Origin: Streptomyces griseochromogenes
Lineage (GTDB): Bacteria > Actinomycetota > Actinomycetes > Streptomycetales > Streptomycetaceae
Reading direction: 5' to 3'
DNA: 64,000 nucleotides
Assembly (NCBI RefSeq): GCF_001542625.1
Contig: NZ_CP016279.1
Location: 7,316,001 to 7,380,000, forward strand
Below, piece after piece: positions 59,057 through 64,000 of this stretch. The notes under the pieces are model-generated. The model was given only the letters and a program-made list of their open reading frames with translations, was not told the DNA's origin and did no database searches. The translations under genes and the position numbers were made by a program. How positions within the stretch are numbered: the first letter of the stretch is position 1; every line of letters begins with the position of its first letter.

Positions 59057-60379
59057 TTGTCGAAACATGACGCTGACCTGATCGGGATCGGATTCGGGCC
59101 GGGGAACCTGGCCCTCGCGGTGGCCCTCAAGGAGCGCCACCCGCACCTCCGCGCCGTCTTCCTGGAGGCACGCCCGGGCCCCGCCTGGCAGCCGGGCATG
59201 CTGCTCGACGGCTCCGACATCCAGAACAACCCCGTGCGGGACCTGATCTCACCGGCCGACCCGCGCAGCCGGTTCACCTTCATCAACTATCTCCACGAGA
59301 CCGGCCGCTTCTTCTCCTACCTCAACCTCGGCATCGACTACCCGCTGCGCAAGGAGTACGCCGGGTACGTGCGCTGGGTGGCCGAGAACGTCGGCGCCGA
59401 CGTCCGCTACGGCGCCGAGGTCACCGCCGTCGTCCAGGACGGGGACGACCCGGCCACGGCGGTCGTCCGGCTGAGTGACGGGTCCGAGCTGCGCGCCCCC
59501 GCCGTGGTGGTGGCCCCCGGCCGCACCCCGTACGTGCCCGAGCCCTTCGATGCCCGGCGCGACCCCCGGGTGCGCCACTTCACCGAGTACCTGGACGCGC
59601 TGTCCCTCATCGAGGGGCGGGCCGAGCCGCGGGTGGTGGTCGTCGGCGGCAGTCAGAGCGCGGTGGAGCTGCTGCTCGACCTGCGGTCCCGGCTGCCGCG
59701 CGGCCGGGTCACGGGCATCGTGCGGAGCTTCGGCTACCGGCAGAAGGACACGAGCCCGTTCATGGACGAGGTCTACCTGCCGGAGTTCGTCGACTACTAC
59801 TACGCGGCCTCCGAGGACGCCAAGCGGGCCCTCAACCGGGACCTGCGCTTCACCAACTACTCGGCCGCCGACATCGACGTGGTGCACGAGCTGTATCTGA
59901 AGTTGCACGAGGACCGGCTCGACGGTGCCGAACGCGTCGAGGTCCGCCGCTGCACCGCCGTCGAGGCGTGCGCCTCCGATGACGACCGGGTGACCCTCTC
60001 CGTGCGCGAGCGGTACACGGACACCGTGGACGAGATCGACGCCGACCTGGTGATCCTGGCCACGGGCTTCAAGGACCTCGGGTCCCCGAAGGAGGGCGGG
60101 GAGTTCCTGCCCGCCCTGCTGGACGGCGTCGCCGCCGAAGTGCGCAGCACCCCGTCCGGCCGTGCCGACGTCGGCCGTGACTACCGGCTGGCCGCGGCCG
60201 ACCCCGAGGCCCCGTTCCCGCTGCTGTATCTCAACGGTCTGTGCGAGACCTCGCACGGCATGGGAGACGCGGGCTCGTTCAGCCTGCTCGCCCTGCGGGC
60301 CAAGGAGATCGCCTCCTCGCTGGAGCACCACCTCGACGGGCGGGAGACCCCTGCCCCCACCGACCGCGCCACCGCCTGA
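59057..60379 (+). CDS. Flavin-dependent N-monooxygenase (L-ornithine/L-lysine N-hydroxylase family)
   Basis: The 440-residue protein has an N-terminal FAD motif LIGIGFGPGNLALAV, NADPH motif VVVGGSQSAVEL and the family's C-terminal ATGFKDL. These enzymes hydroxylate a side-chain amino group of ornithine, lysine or diamines, making hydroxamate precursors. The start is TTG 59057, since the FAD motif must lie at the N-terminus and no ATG or GTG is placed well; GAGG lies upstream. It follows the NRPS gene by 16 bp. Confidence 0.87.
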   Translation: MSKHDADLIGIGFGPGNLALAVALKERHPHLRAVFLEARPGPAWQPGMLLDGSDIQNNPVRDLISPADPRSRFTFINYLHETGRFFSYLNLGIDYPLRKEYAGYVRWVAENVGADVRYGAEVTAVVQDGDDPATAVVRLSDGSELRAPAVVVAPGRTPYVPEPFDARRDPRVRHFTEYLDALSLIEGRAEPRVVVVGGSQSAVELLLDLRSRLPRGRVTGIVRSFGYRQKDTSPFMDEVYLPEFVDYYYAASEDAKRALNRDLRFTNYSAADIDVVHELYLKLHEDRLDGAERVEVRRCTAVEACASDDDRVTLSVRERYTDTVDEIDADLVILATGFKDLGSPKEGGEFLPALLDGVAAEVRSTPSGRADVGRDYRLAAADPEAPFPLLYLNGLCETSHGMGDAGSFSLLALRAKEIASSLEHHLDGRETPAPTDRATA

Positions 60380-60401
60380 GCCGACGAAGGAAACACAGTC
60401 C

Positions 60402-61730
<1,329 letters not shown>

Positions 61731-61740
61731 GGAAGCACCA

Positions 61741-62930
61741 TGCCCACACTTTCCGAGCGCTCCCGCGTCTTCAGGCCCCAGCCGATGTTCGAGATCCTCG
61801 CCGCCGCGCAGGAACTGGAGCAGCGCGGTCTGCCCGTCATCCACCTGGAGATCGGGGACACCAAGGGGTTCGTCAACCCGCACGTGGTGCGCGAACTGCG
61901 CACGGTCACCGAGAATCCCCAGCTCGGCTATGTCGCCTCCGGCGGTACTCCGGCGCTGCGGCAGGCCTTCGCCCGCCAGTACGCGGCGGAGAAGGGCGTC
62001 GCGTTCACCGAGCGCAATGTCGTCGTCGCCCCGGCCAACGCGCTGATCAGCCAGTATCTCGGCGTCACCTGTGATCCCGGGGACGCCGTGCTGATTCCCG
62101 ACCCGGGCTTTCCGACGTACTTCCTGGGCGCGGAGTTCAACGGCCTGCGGGTGATCACCTACCCGCTGGACCCGGCCGACGGCTGGAACCCCGACCCGGA
62201 CGCCGTCGAGGAACTCGTCCGTCAGAACCCCGATGTCCGCTGCCTGCTGGTGAACTCGCCGTCCAATCCGCTGGGCACCGTGATGGAGCCCGGCCGGCTC
62301 CAGGCGCTGCTGGACCTGGCGGACCGGCACGGCCTGCACTGTCTGTTCGACGAGACCTACAAGAACCTGGTCTTCGACGGCGACACGCCCGCTCCCCTGC
62401 ACCGGCCCGGCGTCACCTACCTGTACTCGCTTTCCAAGGACGCGGCCGCGCCGGGCCTGCGGGTGGGGTGCGCCGTGAGCGAGAACACCGAGCTGATCGG
62501 CAAGCTGGTCGACTACAGCTCGCTGTTCTTCTCCTGCGGGCCGGGACTGATGCAGGAGGCCGCGCTCGCCTACGTGACCCGGGACGACAGCGCGGAGTTC
62601 GCGCGGGGCATCCGGGAGGAGATCACGGCGCGGGTCGAGAAGGCCGACAAGATCCTCGCGGAGTGCGAGGAGTTGTCGTACGTCCGGCCGTCCGCGGCGT
62701 TCTATCTCTTCCTCGACATCTCCTCGACCGGGCTCGGCGCCCGGGAGTTCGCCTACCGGCTGCTGCGCGAGCAGCAGGTGTGCGTGTGCCCGGGCGACTC
62801 CTTCGGTCAGCAGGGAGCCGGCTGTGTGCGGGTGACCCTCGCGGGCGACCCCGTGGAGCTGGAGGACGGCCTGCGCCGGCTGGCGGCCTTCGTCCGGTCG
62901 GCCCGAACGGAGGCCGAAGCGCACCGCTGA
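61741..62930 (+). CDS. Class I/II PLP-dependent aminotransferase
   Basis: The 396-residue enzyme has VIHLEIGDTKGF at the start, VNSPSNPLGTVM, FDETYKNLVFDG and the PLP lysine in YSLSKDAAAPGLRVG. It is an aspartate/alanine-type aminotransferase; the substrate may be the keto acid made by the aldolase, giving the phosphonate amino acid. It is the last gene of the plus operon, only 10 bp after the preceding one, and is followed by a terminator. Confidence 0.86.
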
Positions 62931-62942
62931 GGCGTGTCGCAC

Positions 62943-62969
62943 GAACCCCGGGCCCGTGGTCCGGGGTTC
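62943..62969 (+). terminator. Terminator at the end of the phosphonate cluster
   Basis: The 9-bp arms GAACCCCGG (62943-62951) and CCGGGGTTC (62961-62969) form a perfect hairpin with a 9-nt loop, followed by TCTTGTC. It lies 12 bp after the last aminotransferase stop and marks the right edge of the operon. Confidence 0.8.
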
Positions 62970-63073
62970 TCTTGTCGGCAACGGCCGCACGGGCCAGCAT
63001 GAGCATGGCCGGGTGCGGTGACAGATGACGACAGGCGCACGCGGGGTGGCCTGGACGAGGTGAGGGGCGAGCC

Positions 63074-63793
63074 GTGTTCTACTACCTGCTCAAGTACGTG
63101 CTGCTGGGCCCCCTGCTGAGACTGGTCTTCCGGCCCCGGATCGAGGGCCTGGAGAACGTACCGGCGACGGGTCCCGCGATCGTCGCCGGGAACCATCTGT
63201 CCTTCTCCGACCACTTCCTGATGCCGGCGATGCTCAAGCGCCGGATCACCTTCCTCGCCAAGGCGGAGTACTTCACCGGGCCCGGTGTCAAGGGCAGGCT
63301 CACCGCGTTCTTCTTCCGCAGCGCCGGGCAGATCCCGGTGGACCGTTCGGGCAAGGACGCGGGGCAGGCGGCGATCCGCGAGGGGCTCGGTGTGCTGGGC
63401 AAGAGCGAACTGCTGGGCATCTACCCGGAGGGCACCCGTTCGCACGACGGCCGGCTGTACAAGGGCAAGGTGGGGGTCGCGGTCATGGCGCTGCGGGCCG
63501 GTGTGCCGGTCGTGCCGTGCGCGATGATCGGCACTTTCGAGGCGCAGCCGCCCGGCAAGGTGATCCCGAACCTCCATCCCGTCGTCATCCGCTTCGGCAA
63601 GCCGCTCGACTTCTCCCGCTACGCCGGCCTGGAGCACGAGAAGGCCATCCTGCGGGCCGTCACCGACGAGATCATGTACGCGATCCTCTCGCTGTCCGAG
63701 CAGGAGTACGTCGACCGGTACGCGGCCGTCGTCAAGGCGGAGCAGACGGCGCAGAAGAAGGAGCACAAGTTCCCCCGGGCGCCGCTCGGTTGA
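63074..63793 (+). CDS. 1-Acyl-sn-glycerol-3-phosphate acyltransferase (PlsC-like)
   Basis: The 239-residue protein has the acyltransferase HX4D motif in GNHLSFSDH and the substrate-binding YPEGTRSHDG, with an N-terminal hydrophobic segment (LLKYVLLGPLLRLVF). It acylates lysophosphatidic acid in phospholipid synthesis; the exact acyl donor is unknown. GTG start at 63074. It is separated from the phosphonate cluster by a terminator and is a conserved gene. Confidence 0.88.
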   Translation: MFYYLLKYVLLGPLLRLVFRPRIEGLENVPATGPAIVAGNHLSFSDHFLMPAMLKRRITFLAKAEYFTGPGVKGRLTAFFFRSAGQIPVDRSGKDAGQAAIREGLGVLGKSELLGIYPEGTRSHDGRLYKGKVGVAVMALRAGVPVVPCAMIGTFEAQPPGKVIPNLHPVVIRFGKPLDFSRYAGLEHEKAILRAVTDEIMYAILSLSEQEYVDRYAAVVKAEQTAQKKEHKFPRAPLG

Positions 63794-63836
63794 CGGCGAA
63801 GGGGCGGCCGGAGAGTCCGGCCGCCCCTCATCGCCG
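63794..63836. terminator. Bidirectional terminator between the acyltransferase and the peptidase gene
   Basis: GGGGCGGCCGGA (63801-63812) and its perfect complement (63816-63827) enclose a GAG loop; the outer arms CGGCGA/TCGCCG (63794-63799, 63831-63836) extend the stem beyond a small bulge. It lies between two convergent genes. Confidence 0.85.
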
Positions 63837-63847
63837 TACCGTCGCGG

Positions 63848-64000
63848 TCACGGCTTGGGCGTGGCGTGCGGCGCGCAGCTCACGTCGGAGGTGTCCAGCT
63901 CACCGCTGAGCAGGTAGGAGTCGACCCGCTCGTTGACGCACGGGTTGACCAGGCCGGTCACACCGTGGGAGCCCGCGCCCTGCTCGGTGATCAGGCGGGA
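63848..64000 (-). CDS. Tripeptidyl aminopeptidase-like alpha/beta hydrolase, C-terminal end (partial)
   Basis: The minus strand reads the end of a protein, about 50 residues: LITEQGAGSHGVTG, then NPCVNERVDSYLLSG and DVSCAPHATPKP before a stop at 63848-63850. This is the TAP-like C-terminal region of secreted tripeptidyl aminopeptidases (SGNH-unrelated alpha/beta hydrolase fold), with the His of the catalytic triad in GAGSHGV and a likely Cys-Cys bond. The rest lies beyond the window. It matches the Streptomyces tap gene in size class and position. Confidence 0.75.
   Translation of the reverse strand, partial: SRLITEQGAGSHGVTGLVNPCVNERVDSYLLSGELDTSDVSCAPHATPKP

Overview
The window is high-GC (roughly 70 percent or more) actinobacterial DNA, almost certainly a Streptomyces chromosome arm. 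Evidence: dense GC-rich codon use, many GTG starts and 4-bp stop/start overlaps, an RppA type III polyketide synthase followed by a CYP158-type P450, MurT/GatD, and a CtaG-type membrane protein. From memory, the order rppA-P450-cupin ... murT-gatD-pfkA ... DDAH-rocD ... plsC-tripeptidyl aminopeptidase matches the left arm of S. coelicolor; this was not checked by alignment.

Layout. 1-3.5 kb: the tail of a polyketide cluster (a type I PKS end with a degenerate acyltransferase and an ACP, then a ketosynthase, a ketosynthase-like partner without catalytic residues, and a free ACP), with a type II thioesterase at 8.1-8.9 kb. 3.8-17.5 kb: secreted and accessory genes (serine protease, an ECF41 sigma factor with its AhpD-like target, SDR, M1 peptidase, amidase, phosphodiester glycosidase, PI-PLC-like protein) and broken genes. 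17.8-25.8 kb: an acyl-CoA dehydrogenase pair with a quinone oxidoreductase, XRE-cupin regulator, ATP-dependent DNA ligase, Nudix hydrolase and aldehyde dehydrogenase. 25.9-29.5 kb: the rppA/P450/cupin flaviolin-type pigment locus beside a TenA-like gene. 29.6-40.9 kb: mostly conserved genes (acyl-CoA dehydrogenase/TetR, peptide deformylase, murT-gatD, pfkA, ctaG-like, Lrp, DDAH-rocD, DUF305/DUF6153).

41.0-62.9 kb: the most striking region, a phosphonate biosynthetic gene cluster. A minus-strand operon of eleven tightly coupled genes runs from a two-gene phosphonopyruvate decarboxylase through a DRE-TIM aldolase, PEP mutase (canonical EDKQFPKLNS motif), HPr-kinase-like P-loop protein, YjbQ-family protein, class V aminotransferase, glutaredoxin-like protein, an ATP-grasp enzyme, a metallophosphoesterase and a second ATP-grasp enzyme. 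A second minus-strand unit holds an ATP-grasp enzyme and an MFS exporter. A divergent plus-strand operon carries a GNAT/FemAB-like transferase, a fourth ATP-grasp enzyme, an A-PCP-C NRPS, a flavin N-monooxygenase, a diaminobutyrate-type aminotransferase and a class I aminotransferase. Together they suggest a phosphonopeptide, perhaps with an N-hydroxylated part. The early steps resemble the aldolase-based route to the amino acid of rhizocticin/plumbemycin, but the gene set is not one I recognise. 63.1-64 kb: plsC-like acyltransferase and the 3' end of a tripeptidyl-aminopeptidase-like gene.

No rRNA, tRNA, CRISPR array or transposase was seen. Four copies of a dispersed Streptomyces-style intergenic repeat and several strong terminator hairpins are present.
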